Assembly (NCBI RefSeq): GCF_019263705.2
Contig: NZ_JADQDK010000001.1
Span: forward strand, 4,340,001-4,404,000
Length of the DNA stretch: 64,000 nucleotides
Direction of reading: 5' to 3'
DNA from: Pseudonocardia abyssalis
GTDB taxonomy: Bacteria > Actinomycetota > Actinomycetes > Mycobacteriales > Pseudonocardiaceae
Shown here: piece by piece, positions 8,477 through 17,035 of the stretch
Numbering within the stretch: the stretch's first letter is position 1
Layout: every line of letters begins with the position of its first letter
The notes under the pieces: model-generated
What the model saw: the letters and a program-made list of their open reading frames with translations, nothing else
Told to the model about the DNA's origin: nothing
Databases searched by the model: none
Program-made: the position numbers and the translations under genes

Positions 8477-9247
8477 TCACACCTCGGCGCGGTGGTCCAC
8501 CAGCGTCTGCGCCACCTGGGCCAGCTTGACGTTGAGCGACTGCGACGCCGTCCGCAGCACGTCGAACGCCTCGTCGGAGCCGATCTTGCGGCGCTCCATG
8601 AGGATGCCCTTGGCCTGCCCGATGACGTCGCGGCTGTGCAGCGCCTGGCGCAGCTGCGCCGACTCCAGCTCCGCCGAGGTGGCGGCCATCGTGGCCGCGA
8701 GCGCGGTGGAGGCGTGCGCTGCGAGCACGAGCGCGAGGTCGCGGTCGAGCTCGTCGAGCCCGGCGACGCGGCGCGAGTAGACGTTGAGCGCACCCATCCG
8801 CGGGCCGTCGCCGTCGGGGAACAGGCCGACGGCCAGCACGCTGCGCACACCCAGCTCGGCGGCCGCCGGGCCGAACCCGCCGAAGCGGGTGGTCGTGGCC
8901 AGGTCGGAGCAGAACGTGAGGCCCAGGCCGGCCTTGCGGGTGGCGTCGACGCACGGCCCGTCGTCGAGGCGGTACTGGATCTCGTCGAGGCGGGTCGCCA
9001 GTGGATCGGTCTCGGCGGGGGTGTGGAAGCCGCCCGCGACGCGCAGCGTGACGCTCACGAGGTCGGCTCCGGGCAGGACCGCCTTCGCCGCCTCGACGAC
9101 GCGCACCAGCACCCCGCGCACGGTGCCGGCGTCCATCAGCGCGGATGCCAGCGCGAGGAACTCCGCCGCCACCGGGCCCGGCACCTCGCCGTCGTCGACG
9201 ACCGCCAGCACCGCCTGATCCACCGCAGCCGCCTCGTCCGTCGTCAC
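8477..9247 (-). CDS. GAF-ANTAR transcription antitermination regulator
   Basis: This 256-residue protein has an N-terminal GAF sensor (about residues 30-180, with LDDGPCVDATRKAG and SVLAVGLFPDGDGPRMGALNVYS) and a C-terminal ANTAR domain with QLRQALHSRDVIGQAKGILM, GSDEAFDVLRTASQ and VKLAQVAQTLV. ANTAR domains bind paired RNA hairpins and prevent termination. Many actinobacterial GAF-ANTAR proteins respond to stress through the GAF domain. The target RNA is not evident nearby. Confidence 0.9.
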   Translation of the reverse strand: MTTDEAAAVDQAVLAVVDDGEVPGPVAAEFLALASALMDAGTVRGVLVRVVEAAKAVLPGADLVSVTLRVAGGFHTPAETDPLATRLDEIQYRLDDGPCVDATRKAGLGLTFCSDLATTTRFGGFGPAAAELGVRSVLAVGLFPDGDGPRMGALNVYSRRVAGLDELDRDLALVLAAHASTALAATMAATSAELESAQLRQALHSRDVIGQAKGILMERRKIGSDEAFDVLRTASQSLNVKLAQVAQTLVDHRAEV

Positions 9248-9343
9248 CCGGCACTCCCGTTCACTCCGTGGTCCAGCGCGAAAGCTTGACCCACGGCGGG
9301 CCCTCCGGGCAACCCGATCTTCCCGCCCGGTCGAACGGACGGC

Positions 9344-9970
9344 TCAGGCCCGGTGCCGAGCGGTCGACGCCGGACGCCGAGCGCGCAGCTTCCGCACGAT
9401 CAGCACCACGGCGGCGAGGACGACCACCCCGGCCACGACGTAGGAGACGGGCCCGAGCCACTGCTCCACGACCTCGAAGTTCTCCCCGAGGTACCACCCG
9501 AGCCCGATGAAGACCGCGTTCCAGATCCCGCTGCCGACCGCGGTGAGGGCGCTGAACCGCCACAGCGGCATCCCGACGATCCCGGCCGGGATGGACACCA
9601 CGCTGCGCAGCAGCGGGACGCAGCGCGCCAGCAGCACCACCTTGCCGCCGTGCTTGTCGAACAGCGCGTGACCCCGGTCGAGGTCCTTCTGGCTCGACAG
9701 GATGAACCAGCGCCTGCCGGCCAGCTCGTACAGCCGGTCGTAGCCGAACCAGGCACCGAACCCGTAGAGGATCAGTGCCCCGAGCAGCGACCCGACCGTG
9801 GCCGCCCCCCACGCCGCGACGACGTCGAATGCGCCTGCCCTCGCCCGGAAGCCCGCCAGCGGCAGGATGATCTCCGACGGGATCGGCGGGATCACGTTCT
9901 CCAACAGGATCAGCAGACCCACACCTGCCGCTCCGAGGCGGTCGACGATCGAGAACACCCAGTCGGCCAT
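9344..9970 (-). CDS. DedA family membrane protein
   Basis: This 208-residue protein has the DedA/SNARE-associated fold: ENVIPPIPSEIILPLAGFRARAG near the N-terminus, a central amphipathic stretch with the conserved Arg/Pro motif (ARCVPLLRSVVSIPAGIVGMP), and C-terminal membrane helices. DedA proteins are lipid-transport related, including undecaprenyl-phosphate recycling and membrane homeostasis. It stands alone between a regulator gene and a divergent DUF1330 gene. Confidence 0.88.
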   Translation of the reverse strand: MADWVFSIVDRLGAAGVGLLILLENVIPPIPSEIILPLAGFRARAGAFDVVAAWGAATVGSLLGALILYGFGAWFGYDRLYELAGRRWFILSSQKDLDRGHALFDKHGGKVVLLARCVPLLRSVVSIPAGIVGMPLWRFSALTAVGSGIWNAVFIGLGWYLGENFEVVEQWLGPVSYVVAGVVVLAAVVLIVRKLRARRPASTARHRA

Positions 9971-10046
9971 GACAACAGGTTGCCCGATTCGTCCGGAGAC
10001 AATCCGACGCGGTCGGGATCGTCACAACTGCGGCAGGATGGGAACC

Positions 10047-10409
10047 ATGGCCGTCAACCCCACGGGGGCCGACATGAAGGCGTTCCTCGCCGTCGACCCC
10101 GACCAGCCGATCGTGATGCTCAACCTGCTGCGGTTCGCCGACGGCGGGGCGGCGCGCTACGACGCGTACCTCGCGCACTTCCGGACGTACGCGGAGAAGG
10201 TCGGGGCCGCGGTCGTCTACTACGGGCACGGCGGCGACCCGATCGTCGCCGAGCACGGCCAGGGCTGGGATGCGGTGCTGCTGGTGTCGTACCCCAGCCG
10301 CCGCGCGTTCTCCGACATGGTGCGCGACCCCGGCTACCAGGAGGGCACGCATCTGCGTACCGAGGCGCTGGCGGAAGCCGTGCTGCAGCCGACCGCACCG
10401 GCCGGGTGA
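10047..10409 (+). CDS. DUF1330 domain protein
   Basis: This 120-residue protein has the dimeric alpha-beta-barrel-like pattern of DUF1330: PIVMLNLLRFADGGAARYDAYL, then VVYYGHGGDPIVAEHGQGWDAVLLVSYPSRRAF. Function is unknown; relatives are small cytosolic proteins related to Dabb and EthD folds. The ATG after GGAACC was chosen because it begins the conserved domain. Confidence 0.75.
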   Translation: MAVNPTGADMKAFLAVDPDQPIVMLNLLRFADGGAARYDAYLAHFRTYAEKVGAAVVYYGHGGDPIVAEHGQGWDAVLLVSYPSRRAFSDMVRDPGYQEGTHLRTEALAEAVLQPTAPAG

Positions 10410-10475
10410 CCGCCCGCAACCCAACCGTGATCGAACGGGCCGCAGGGGCGTCCGACCGCCTGCTTGACTGATCAC

Positions 10476-11168
10476 GTGGCCTTCGAGTTCTCCAACCTCA
10501 GCGGCCGGCCGCCGGGCCGGGTCCTGGGTCTGGTGGCGCGCGTGGTCCCCGGCGTCCGCGCGGTGCAGGCCCAGGTCGAGCCGTACGCCGCGGCGTGGCG
10601 GGAGCACAACCTCTCCGCCCTCGACGGCACCGGTCCGCTGTGGGTGGCGCTGGGCGACTCCATGACGCAGGGCATCGGCGCCGGGTCCCACGACCGCGGC
10701 TGGGTGGGCCAGCTCGCAGCGCGGATGCCGGGCTGGCGGGTCGTCAACCTCGGGATCAGCGGGGGCCGCGTGCGCGACGTGCTGGACCGCCAGCTCCCCG
10801 CCCTCGACTCCCTCGGCGTGCTCCCGGACCTGCTCACGCTGCTGATCGGCAACAACGACATGGTCAACCCGAAGCTCCGGCCGCACCTGGGCACCGACCT
10901 TCCCGAGCTGCTGCGCCGGGTACCGCCGGGCACGGTCGTCGGCAACCAGCCGGGCACCTACGCGGCGGCGCTCGAGGTCAACCGCATGATCGACGACGCG
11001 GTGGCCGAGCGCGCACTGGTGCTCGCCGACCTGCGCGACCCGCGCACCCGGCACTGGGGCGGGCGCCTCGCCGCCGACCACTTCCACCCCAACGAGCGCG
11101 GCTACGCCGGCATCGCCGACGTCTTCGACGACGCCGTACGCCGCCGACCCCGCCCTCGGACGCAGTAG
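10476..11168 (+). CDS. SGNH/GDSL-family hydrolase
   Basis: This protein of about 230 residues shows block [13 protein letters not shown] with the catalytic Ser, block [14 protein letters not shown] with Gly, block III LIGNNDM with Asn, and block [15 protein letters not shown] with the Asp-His pair. It is thus a probable esterase or lipase with no obvious signal peptide. A TTG four codons upstream is an alternative start. The stop codon lies within the left arm of a strong terminator hairpin. Confidence 0.83.
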   Translation: MAFEFSNLSGRPPGRVLGLVARVVPGVRAVQAQVEPYAAAWREHNLSALDGTGPLWVALGDSMTQGIGAGSHDRGWVGQLAARMPGWRVVNLGISGGRVRDVLDRQLPALDSLGVLPDLLTLLIGNNDMVNPKLRPHLGTDLPELLRRVPPGTVVGNQPGTYAAALEVNRMIDDAVAERALVLADLRDPRTRHWGGRLAADHFHPNERGYAGIADVFDDAVRRRPRPRTQ

Positions 11169-11212
11169 AGCCACTTTGCTGCCGTCTCCCGGCGGCAAAG
11201 TGGCTCTACTGC
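11162..11212. terminator. Long hairpin terminator between convergent genes
   Basis: Arms of 23 bases at 11162-11184 and 11190-11212 match at 22 positions and enclose a 5-base loop. The stem contains AGAGCCACTTTGC on one side and its complement on the other. It lies between the GDSL hydrolase and the convergent fadB gene and can serve both. The GDSL stop codon is inside the left arm. Confidence 0.8.
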
Positions 11213-11229
11213 CATCTCCTGGGGCCCGG

Positions 11230-13389
11230 TCAGGCCGCCGCGGGCGCCTTCGCGCGCTCGCGCAGGCTGGCCGGCACCGCGAACCGGTCGCCGTACTTCG
11301 CCGCGAACTCGTCGGCGCGGGCCACGAAGCCGGCGGGGCCGCCGGGGTAGCCCTCGATGTACTGCACGACGCCGCCGGTCCAGGCCGGGTAGCCGATGCC
11401 GAAGATCGAGCCGATGTTCGCGTCCGCCACCGAGGTGAGCACGCCCTCGTCGAAGCACTTCACGGTCTCGAGCGCCTCGATCACCAGCATGCGCTCGGAG
11501 AGCTCGTGCAGGTCGACGTCGTGGTTCGTCGCCCCGAACTCGCTGCGCAGCCCGGGCCACAGGCCGGTGCGCTTACCCTCGGCGTAGTCGTAGAAGCCCG
11601 CACCGCCGGACTTGCCGGGGCGCCCGGCCTCGACCAGCTTGTCGATGACGGCCTCGGACGGGTGCGCCGTCCAGGTGCCACCGGCCGCCTCGACCGCCGC
11701 CCGCGTCTCCTTGCGGATCTTCTGCGGCAACGTGAGCGTGAGCTCGTCCATCAGCTGCAGCACCGGGGCGGGGTAGCCGGCCTGCGAGGAGGCCTGCTCG
11801 ATGGTCTGCGGGTCGATGCCCTCGGCCAGCATCGCGACACCCTCGTTGATGAAGGTGCCGATCACCCGCGAGGTGAAGAAGCCGCGGCTGTCGTTGACGA
11901 CGATCGGGGTCTTCCTGATCCCCAGCGTGAGGTCGAACGCCTTCGCCAGGGCCGCGTCGGACGTGCGCTCGCCGCGGATGATCTCCACGAGCGGCATCTT
12001 GTCGACCGGGGAGAAGAAGTGCAGGCCGATGAAGTCGGCCTCGCGGTCGAGCCCGGCGGCCAGCTCCGTGATCGGCAGCGTGGAGGTGTTGGAGCACAGC
12101 AGGGCGTCGGGCTCGACGACCTTCATCGCCTCCCGGAACACCTCCTGCTTGAGCGCCACCGACTCGAACACGGCCTCGATGACCGTGTCGCAGCCCGCGA
12201 GGTCGTTGTAGTCGCCGGTGGGCGTGATGCGCTCCAGGAGCGCCTCGCCCTTCTCCAGCGTGGTCTTCCCGCGCTTGACGCCCTTCGCGACCAGGGACTG
12301 GGAGTACGCCTTGCCCTTCTCCGCCGCCTCCAGCGAGACGTCCTTGAGCACGACCTCCCAGCCCGAGAGCGCACAGACGTAGGCGATGCCCGCGCCCATC
12401 ATCCCGGCCCCGAGGACCGCCACCTTGCGCGGCGCCCACTTCTCGTGGCCGTCCGGACGCGACTCGCCGCCGTTGATGGCCTGCAGGTCGTAGAAGAAGG
12501 CCTTGGTCATGTTCGTGCTGACCTGGCCGGTGACCAGCTCGACGAAGTAGCGGGCCTCGATCCGGAACGCCGTGTCGATGTCGACCTGCGTACCCTCGAC
12601 GGCCGCGGCCAGGATGTTGCGTGGCGCCGGCATCGGCGCGCCCTTGATCTGCTTGCGCAGGTTGGCCGGGAACGCGGGCAGGAACGCCGCGAGCTTCGGC
12701 GACGACGGGGTGCCGCCGGGGATCCTGTAGCCCGGCTTGTCCCACGGCGCCGCGGCGTCGGGGTTGGCCGCGATCCAGGCGCGAGCCTGGTCGAGCATCT
12801 CCTCCGGCGTGGCCGCGAGGGAGTCGATGATGCCGGTCTCCAGCGCCTGCGCGGGCTTCATCCGCTGGCCCTGCGCGAGGACCTTCATGAACCCGTCGGC
12901 GATGCCGAGCAGGCGCGTGACACGGACGACGCCGCCGCCACCGGGCAGCAGACCCAGCGTGACCTCGGGCAGGCCGTAGAGCACGCCCTTCGCGTCGAGT
13001 CCGATGCGGTGGTGACAGGCGAGGCCGATCTCCAGGCCGCCGCCGAGCGCGGTGCCGTTCATGGCCGCGACGACCGGGCGTCCGAGCGTCTCCAGGCGGC
13101 GCAGCACCGTCTTGATCGCCATGGACTGCTCGTAGAACCGTGGGGCGTCGGCCTGCGTGGCCTTGGACAGCGAGTCGAGGTCGCCTCCGGCGAAGAACGT
13201 CTTCTTGGCCGAGGTGAGGATGACCCCGGTGATGTTCTCCTTGTCGGCCACGAGGGCGTCGACGCACTCCAGGAACGCCTCGCCGAAGCGCTCGTTCATC
13301 GTGTTGGCACTGCGGCCCGGGTCGTCCAGGGTGACGACGACGATGCCGTCGGCACCCTTCTCCCAGCGCACGGCCTTCTGGTCGCTCAT
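11230..13389 (-). CDS. fadB: Fatty-acid oxidation multifunctional protein (enoyl-CoA hydratase / 3-hydroxyacyl-CoA dehydrogenase)
   Basis: This 719-residue trifunctional-type alpha subunit has an N-terminal crotonase domain: the oxyanion-hole and catalytic Glu segment [15 protein letters not shown], then [15 protein letters not shown]. The dehydrogenase part has NAD-binding [31 protein letters not shown] and the catalytic His region [19 protein letters not shown]-terminal helical repeats complete the usual domain order. Its ATG overlaps the last base of the fadA stop (TGATG), so the two subunits are translated in step. They carry out hydration, oxidation and thiolysis in beta-oxidation. Confidence 0.93.
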   Translation of the reverse strand: MSDQKAVRWEKGADGIVVVTLDDPGRSANTMNERFGEAFLECVDALVADKENITGVILTSAKKTFFAGGDLDSLSKATQADAPRFYEQSMAIKTVLRRLETLGRPVVAAMNGTALGGGLEIGLACHHRIGLDAKGVLYGLPEVTLGLLPGGGGVVRVTRLLGIADGFMKVLAQGQRMKPAQALETGIIDSLAATPEEMLDQARAWIAANPDAAAPWDKPGYRIPGGTPSSPKLAAFLPAFPANLRKQIKGAPMPAPRNILAAAVEGTQVDIDTAFRIEARYFVELVTGQVSTNMTKAFFYDLQAINGGESRPDGHEKWAPRKVAVLGAGMMGAGIAYVCALSGWEVVLKDVSLEAAEKGKAYSQSLVAKGVKRGKTTLEKGEALLERITPTGDYNDLAGCDTVIEAVFESVALKQEVFREAMKVVEPDALLCSNTSTLPITELAAGLDREADFIGLHFFSPVDKMPLVEIIRGERTSDAALAKAFDLTLGIRKTPIVVNDSRGFFTSRVIGTFINEGVAMLAEGIDPQTIEQASSQAGYPAPVLQLMDELTLTLPQKIRKETRAAVEAAGGTWTAHPSEAVIDKLVEAGRPGKSGGAGFYDYAEGKRTGLWPGLRSEFGATNHDVDLHELSERMLVIEALETVKCFDEGVLTSVADANIGSIFGIGYPAWTGGVVQYIEGYPGGPAGFVARADEFAAKYGDRFAVPASLRERAKAPAAA

Positions 13390-14609
13390 CAGATCCGCTC
13401 CACGATCGTCGCAATTCCCATGCCGCCGCCGACGCACAGCGTGGCGAGGCCGTACCGCAGCTCGCGCCGCTCCAGCTCGTCGATCAGGGTGCCCAGGATC
13501 ATCGCCCCGGTGGCACCGAGCGGGTGGCCCATGGCGATCGCGCCGCCGTTGACGTTGGTCTTCTCGTGGCTGATGCCCATGTCGCGCATGAACCGCATCG
13601 CGACGGCGGCGAACGCCTCGTTGATCTCGAACAGGTCGATGTCGTCGACGCTCAGCCCGGCCTTGGCCAGCGCCTTCCTCGAGGCGGGCGCGGGGCCGGT
13701 CAGCATGATGGTCGGGTCGGCGCCGGACAGCGCGGTGGCGACGATGCGCGCGCGGGGGCGCAGGTTCGCGGCCTTGCCCGCGGCCTCGGTGCCGATCAGG
13801 CACAGCGCGGCGCCGTCGACGATGCCGGAGCTGTTGCCGGCGTGGTGGACGTGGTCGATCCTCTCGACCCAGTGGTACTGCTGCAGGGCCACGGCGTCGA
13901 AGCCACCGGCCTCGCCCATCATCGCGAAGGACGGCTTGAGGCCCGCGAGCGAGTCGAGCGTGGCACCGGCGCGGATGAACTCGTCGTGGTCGAGGATCGT
14001 CAGGCCGTTGCGGTCCTTGACCGGCACGACGGACTTGGCGAAGTAGCCGTTGGCCCACGCCTTCGCCGCGCGCGCCTGCGACTCGACCGCGAACGTGTCG
14101 ACGTCCTCGCGGTTCCAGCCCTCGAGCGTGGCGATGAGGTCGGCGCCGATGCCCTGCGGCACGAAGCCGGTCTGGTAGCTGGTGTCGGGGTCCATCGCCC
14201 AGGCGCCGCCGTCGGAGCCCATCGGGACGCGGGACATCGCCTCGACGCCACCGGCGAGCACGAGCTCCTCCATGCCGGAGCGCACCTTCTGGGTGGCGAC
14301 GTTGACGGCCTCCAGCCCGGAGGCGCAGAAGCGGTTGAGCTGCACGCCCGCGACGGTGTGCGGCAGGCCTGCGGCGATGGCGGCGGTCTTGGCGATGTCA
14401 CCGCCCTGGTCGCCGATCGGCGAGACGACGCCGAGCACGACGTCGTCGATGGTGTTGGTGTCCAGCTCCGGGTAGCGGGAGCGGATCTCGTCGATGAGAC
14501 CGGTGACGAGCGAGACCGGCTTGACCTCGTGCAGCGAACCCGAGGCCTTGCCTCGGCCGCGCGGTGTGCGGATGGCGTCGTAGACGAACGCCTCGGGAAT
14601 CTCAGCCAT
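13389..14609 (-). CDS. fadA: Acetyl-CoA acyltransferase (thiolase)
   Basis: This 406-residue thiolase has nucleophile Cys in [12 protein letters not shown], the [11 protein letters not shown] loop, catalytic His in GHPLGATGA, and the terminal Cys in CVGGGMG. It is coupled to fadB. The predicted promoter sits so close to the ATG that the transcript may be leaderless. A divergent MerR regulator shares the promoter region. Confidence 0.93.
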   Translation of the reverse strand: MAEIPEAFVYDAIRTPRGRGKASGSLHEVKPVSLVTGLIDEIRSRYPELDTNTIDDVVLGVVSPIGDQGGDIAKTAAIAAGLPHTVAGVQLNRFCASGLEAVNVATQKVRSGMEELVLAGGVEAMSRVPMGSDGGAWAMDPDTSYQTGFVPQGIGADLIATLEGWNREDVDTFAVESQARAAKAWANGYFAKSVVPVKDRNGLTILDHDEFIRAGATLDSLAGLKPSFAMMGEAGGFDAVALQQYHWVERIDHVHHAGNSSGIVDGAALCLIGTEAAGKAANLRPRARIVATALSGADPTIMLTGPAPASRKALAKAGLSVDDIDLFEINEAFAAVAMRFMRDMGISHEKTNVNGGAIAMGHPLGATGAMILGTLIDELERRELRYGLATLCVGGGMGIATIVERI

Positions 14610-14615
14610 GGTCCT

Positions 14616-14645
14616 TTGTTACAGCAGTACTGTCACATAGGTCAA
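14616..14645 (-). promoter_or_regulatory. Promoter of fadA-fadB with a MerR-type dyad in the spacer
   Basis: Read on the minus strand there is TTGACC, an 18-base spacer and TAACAA. The spacer and -10 carry an imperfect dyad at 14618-14636, GTTACAGCAGTACTGTCAC, symmetric at 15 of 19 positions. An overlong spacer holding the dyad is the arrangement MerR activators use to untwist promoter DNA. The start codon of fadA lies 7 bases beyond the -10 element. Confidence 0.65.
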
Positions 14646-14667
14646 GGTTGGGCGTACGGTGCCACAC

Positions 14668-15372
14668 ATGACGGGCCAGCTCACCATCGACCAGCTCGCG
14701 GAACGCACCGGGGTCACCGTCCGCACCATCCGCTTCTGGGCCGGTCGCGGACTCCTCCCGCCGCCCGCGCTGCGCGGCCGCACCGGGTTCTACGGACCCG
14801 ACCACGTCGCCCGGTTGGAGCTGGTCAGCGAGCTCTCGGCCCTCGGCTTCACACTCAGTGCGATCGAGGGACACCTCGGCCGGGTCCCCCCGTCGGCGAG
14901 CGCGGCCGAGCTCGCGCTGCAGCGGGCCCTGCTCACCCCGTGGGTACCCGAGCAGATCGAGGAGGTCGACCGCGCCGAGCTCGACCGCCGCGCCGGCCGG
15001 ACGCTCGCCGCCGCCGACGTCGACGCCCTGCAGGGCCTCGGGATGATCGAGGTCCTGGACGGGGACCGGATCCGGCTGCACGGGTCCGGCACGCTCGGCG
15101 AGGGGCTGGCCGTCATCGACTCCGGCCTCCCCGTCGACGTCTGGCGCCGCGCCCACCAGATCATCGAGCAACACACGACCGCGCTCGCCGAGGACCTGAT
15201 GAAGGTCTTCCAGGACGAGGTGCTGCAGCCCTACCGCGACCGTGGGCGCCCCGCCGACGAACGCACCCGGCTCGCGGAGGCCTTCTCCCAGCTCAAGCCG
15301 ATCACGGTCCGGGGGGTCGTCACCGCGTTCGGGCGGGCGGTCAACCGGACCATTCGCGAGCGGGTCGGCTAG
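14668..15372 (+). CDS. MerR-family transcriptional regulator
   Basis: This 234-residue regulator starts with a MerR winged helix, LTIDQLAERTGVTVRTIRFW followed by AGRGLLPPPALRGRTGFYG and a LSALGFTLSAIEGHL helix. The C-terminal ~150 residues are a helical effector domain unlike the Cys-containing metal sensors, so a small organic ligand is more likely. A GTG three codons upstream is an alternative start. It is divergent from fadA-fadB and the dyad between them fits its DNA-binding mode, so control of beta-oxidation genes is a reasonable inference. Confidence 0.85.
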   Translation: MTGQLTIDQLAERTGVTVRTIRFWAGRGLLPPPALRGRTGFYGPDHVARLELVSELSALGFTLSAIEGHLGRVPPSASAAELALQRALLTPWVPEQIEEVDRAELDRRAGRTLAAADVDALQGLGMIEVLDGDRIRLHGSGTLGEGLAVIDSGLPVDVWRRAHQIIEQHTTALAEDLMKVFQDEVLQPYRDRGRPADERTRLAEAFSQLKPITVRGVVTAFGRAVNRTIRERVG

Positions 15373-15381
15373 ATTTCACCC

Positions 15382-15708
15382 ATGCGGGTTCTACGCGCCG
15401 CCGGCCACTTCGCGGTCCCCGAGGGCGAGCCCAACCAGTACCGCGAGCACCTGCGTGCCGCCGACCTGTCCGTCGGCACCTACTGCATCCCGGTCGGGGG
15501 CAAGGACGGGCAGCCCGCCCACGGCGAGGACGAGGTCTACGTCGTCGTCCGGGGCCGGGCCCGGCTGGTGTCCGAGACGCTCGACGTCGCGGTCGGTCCG
15601 GGATCGGTCGTCTACGTGCCGGCGTGCGAGGAGCACCAGTTCGTCGAGGTCAGCGAGGACCTGTCGATCGTCGTGGTGTTCGGGCCCGCCGAGCAGTCCC
15701 CGGGATGA
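15382..15708 (+). CDS. Cupin-domain protein
   Basis: This 108-residue single-domain cupin has PAHGEDEVYVVVRGRARL as first cupin motif (His plus Glu ligands) and PGSVVYVPACEEHQFVEV as second motif with His. Substrate or role is unknown; small cupins act as metal-dependent isomerases, dioxygenases or sensors. It starts 9 bases after the MerR gene and ends in ATGA overlap with the thioesterase gene, so all are probably one operon. Confidence 0.8.
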   Translation: MRVLRAAGHFAVPEGEPNQYREHLRAADLSVGTYCIPVGGKDGQPAHGEDEVYVVVRGRARLVSETLDVAVGPGSVVYVPACEEHQFVEVSEDLSIVVVFGPAEQSPG

Positions 15709-16118
15709 CGTTCACGCACCCGCACCTCGTGCGCTACCTGGAGGTCGACGCGCAGGGCGTGGTCTTCAACTCCTGGTACCTCGCCTGGTTCGACGACGCC
15801 ATGACCGCGTTCCTGCTGCACCGCGGGCTGTCCTACACCGACATGCTCGCCTCGGGCCACGACGTCCAGCTGGTCCGCTCGGAGATCGACTGGCGCACCG
15901 GCGTCGGTTTCCAGGACGACGTGGCGATCGCGGTGTCCACCGCCCGTCTCGGGCGCACGTCCTTCGCACTCGACTTCGAGGTGCGCCGCGGCGACGAGGT
16001 CACCTGCTCGGGCCGCACGGTCTACGTCGTGGTGGCCACCGACGGCTCCGGCAAGCGCCCGATCCCGCCGCTGATCGCCGACGCCCTCGGCGAGCCCGCA
16101 CCCCTGCTCCCCCCGTGA
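15705..16118 (+). CDS. Acyl-CoA thioesterase (4-hydroxybenzoyl-CoA thioesterase family)
   Basis: This 137-residue hotdog-fold protein has the YbgC/FadM-like opening HLVRYLEVDAQGVVFNSWYLAW with the catalytic Asp in the VDAQGVV turn, and a second strand RSEIDWRTGVGFQDDVAI. It likely hydrolyses acyl-CoA. Overlaps on both sides (ATGA upstream, GTGA downstream) place it in the MerR-cupin operon, opposite the beta-oxidation genes. Confidence 0.85.
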   Translation: MTFTHPHLVRYLEVDAQGVVFNSWYLAWFDDAMTAFLLHRGLSYTDMLASGHDVQLVRSEIDWRTGVGFQDDVAIAVSTARLGRTSFALDFEVRRGDEVTCSGRTVYVVVATDGSGKRPIPPLIADALGEPAPLLPP

Positions 16119-16546
16119 CAGCGGTCCAGGCGCTGCTCGTCGTCGACGTGCAGACCGGGTCCGTCTGCGACGAGCAGCTCACCGTGCCTCGCCGCCTGCT
16201 CGGGGCCGCCCGACGCACCGGCGCTCTCGTCGTGCACCTGCGCCACGACGGCCCGGCGGGTGCCCCCGACGAGACGGGCACGCCCGGCTGGCGGCTGCAC
16301 CTCCCGGTCGGGGGTGGCGAGCCGGTCCTGGGCCGGACCGGCGAGGACGGGTTCGCCGGTACCGACCTCGCCGCTCTGCTCGAGGCGCGCGGGGTGCGCC
16401 GGGTCGCCGTGTGCGGCCCGGCTCCGGCCGTGACGGTCCGCTCCGCCCTCGACCGCGGCTTCGAGGTCGTGGTCGCCGACGACGCCCACGTCGCGCCCGG
16501 GGTGGAGGTCGTCGCGGCGACGGAGGTCGTCTTCACCCGTCCCTGA
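16115..16546 (+). CDS. Isochorismatase-fold protein lacking the nucleophile Cys
   Basis: This 143-residue protein follows the cysteine-hydrolase/isochorismatase fold: VVDVQ with the conserved Asp (residue 11), the GTDLAALLEARGVRRVAVCG segment, and DRGFEVVVADDAH. The active-site Cys expected about seven residues after CG is Thr (residue 107, in VTVRS), and the usual catalytic Lys before the FxGTDL segment is Arg 74. It is therefore probably non-hydrolytic or uses different chemistry. It uses GTG overlapping the thioesterase stop. Confidence 0.7.
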   Translation: MTAVQALLVVDVQTGSVCDEQLTVPRRLLGAARRTGALVVHLRHDGPAGAPDETGTPGWRLHLPVGGGEPVLGRTGEDGFAGTDLAALLEARGVRRVAVCGPAPAVTVRSALDRGFEVVVADDAHVAPGVEVVAATEVVFTRP

Positions 16547-16686
16547 GACGTCGGTCGAGGACGAACGCCGCGGGCGCGACCCCGATCCGTACGGCGTGAG
16601 TCCCGTCTCATTTCGGGTCACGCAACCGGGGAGGGGGGAGGCATAGTCCCTCCTGTCCGCGCCGCTGCCGACCTCCGGAGGTCCCG

Positions 16687-16986
16687 ATGTTCGCCGTCCC
16701 CGACGGTCCGCTGACCCGCGAGGTCTGGATGCGCTACGCACTCGTGCGGATCCAGGAACTCGTCGACAAGCCGCGCGCCGAGATGACCGACACCGAGCTG
16801 AGCATCTACACCTTCGCCACCGCCGCGCTGTCCGGCGGCCAGCCGATCGTCCCGCTCGGTGCCCCCGGTCTGCGCGCGGTCGAGCCCGATCGCGCACGGC
16901 TGTGCCGGGTGTGCGGCGCGGAGTGGCCCCTGCGCGGGGCCGCCGAGCACGTCGCCGGCTGCCCGATCCGCACCGCCACCGCCTGA
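16687..16986 (+). CDS. Small zinc-finger protein of unknown function
   Basis: This 99-residue protein has a helical N-terminal half (REVWMRYALVRIQELVDK) and a C-terminal cluster Cys73-x2-Cys76-x11-His88-x3-Cys92 that should bind zinc. I do not recognise a named family. The RBS CCGGAGG lies upstream of the ATG. It stands alone, followed by a short tandem repeat and a convergent gene. Confidence 0.65.
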   Translation: MFAVPDGPLTREVWMRYALVRIQELVDKPRAEMTDTELSIYTFATAALSGGQPIVPLGAPGLRAVEPDRARLCRVCGAEWPLRGAAEHVAGCPIRTATA

Positions 16987-17035
16987 CCCGGGACCACCGC
17001 CTGACCCGGGACCACCGCCTGACCCGGGATCAGCC
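16982..17035. repeat. Three tandem 18-bp repeats in a convergent intergenic region
   Basis: CCTGACCCGGGACCACCG is repeated at 16982 and 17000, with a third nearly complete copy from 17018. The first copy overlaps the stop of the zinc-finger gene. The third runs into the end of the convergent fumarylacetoacetase gene at 17030. Each unit contains the palindrome CCCGGG. Confidence 0.8.
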
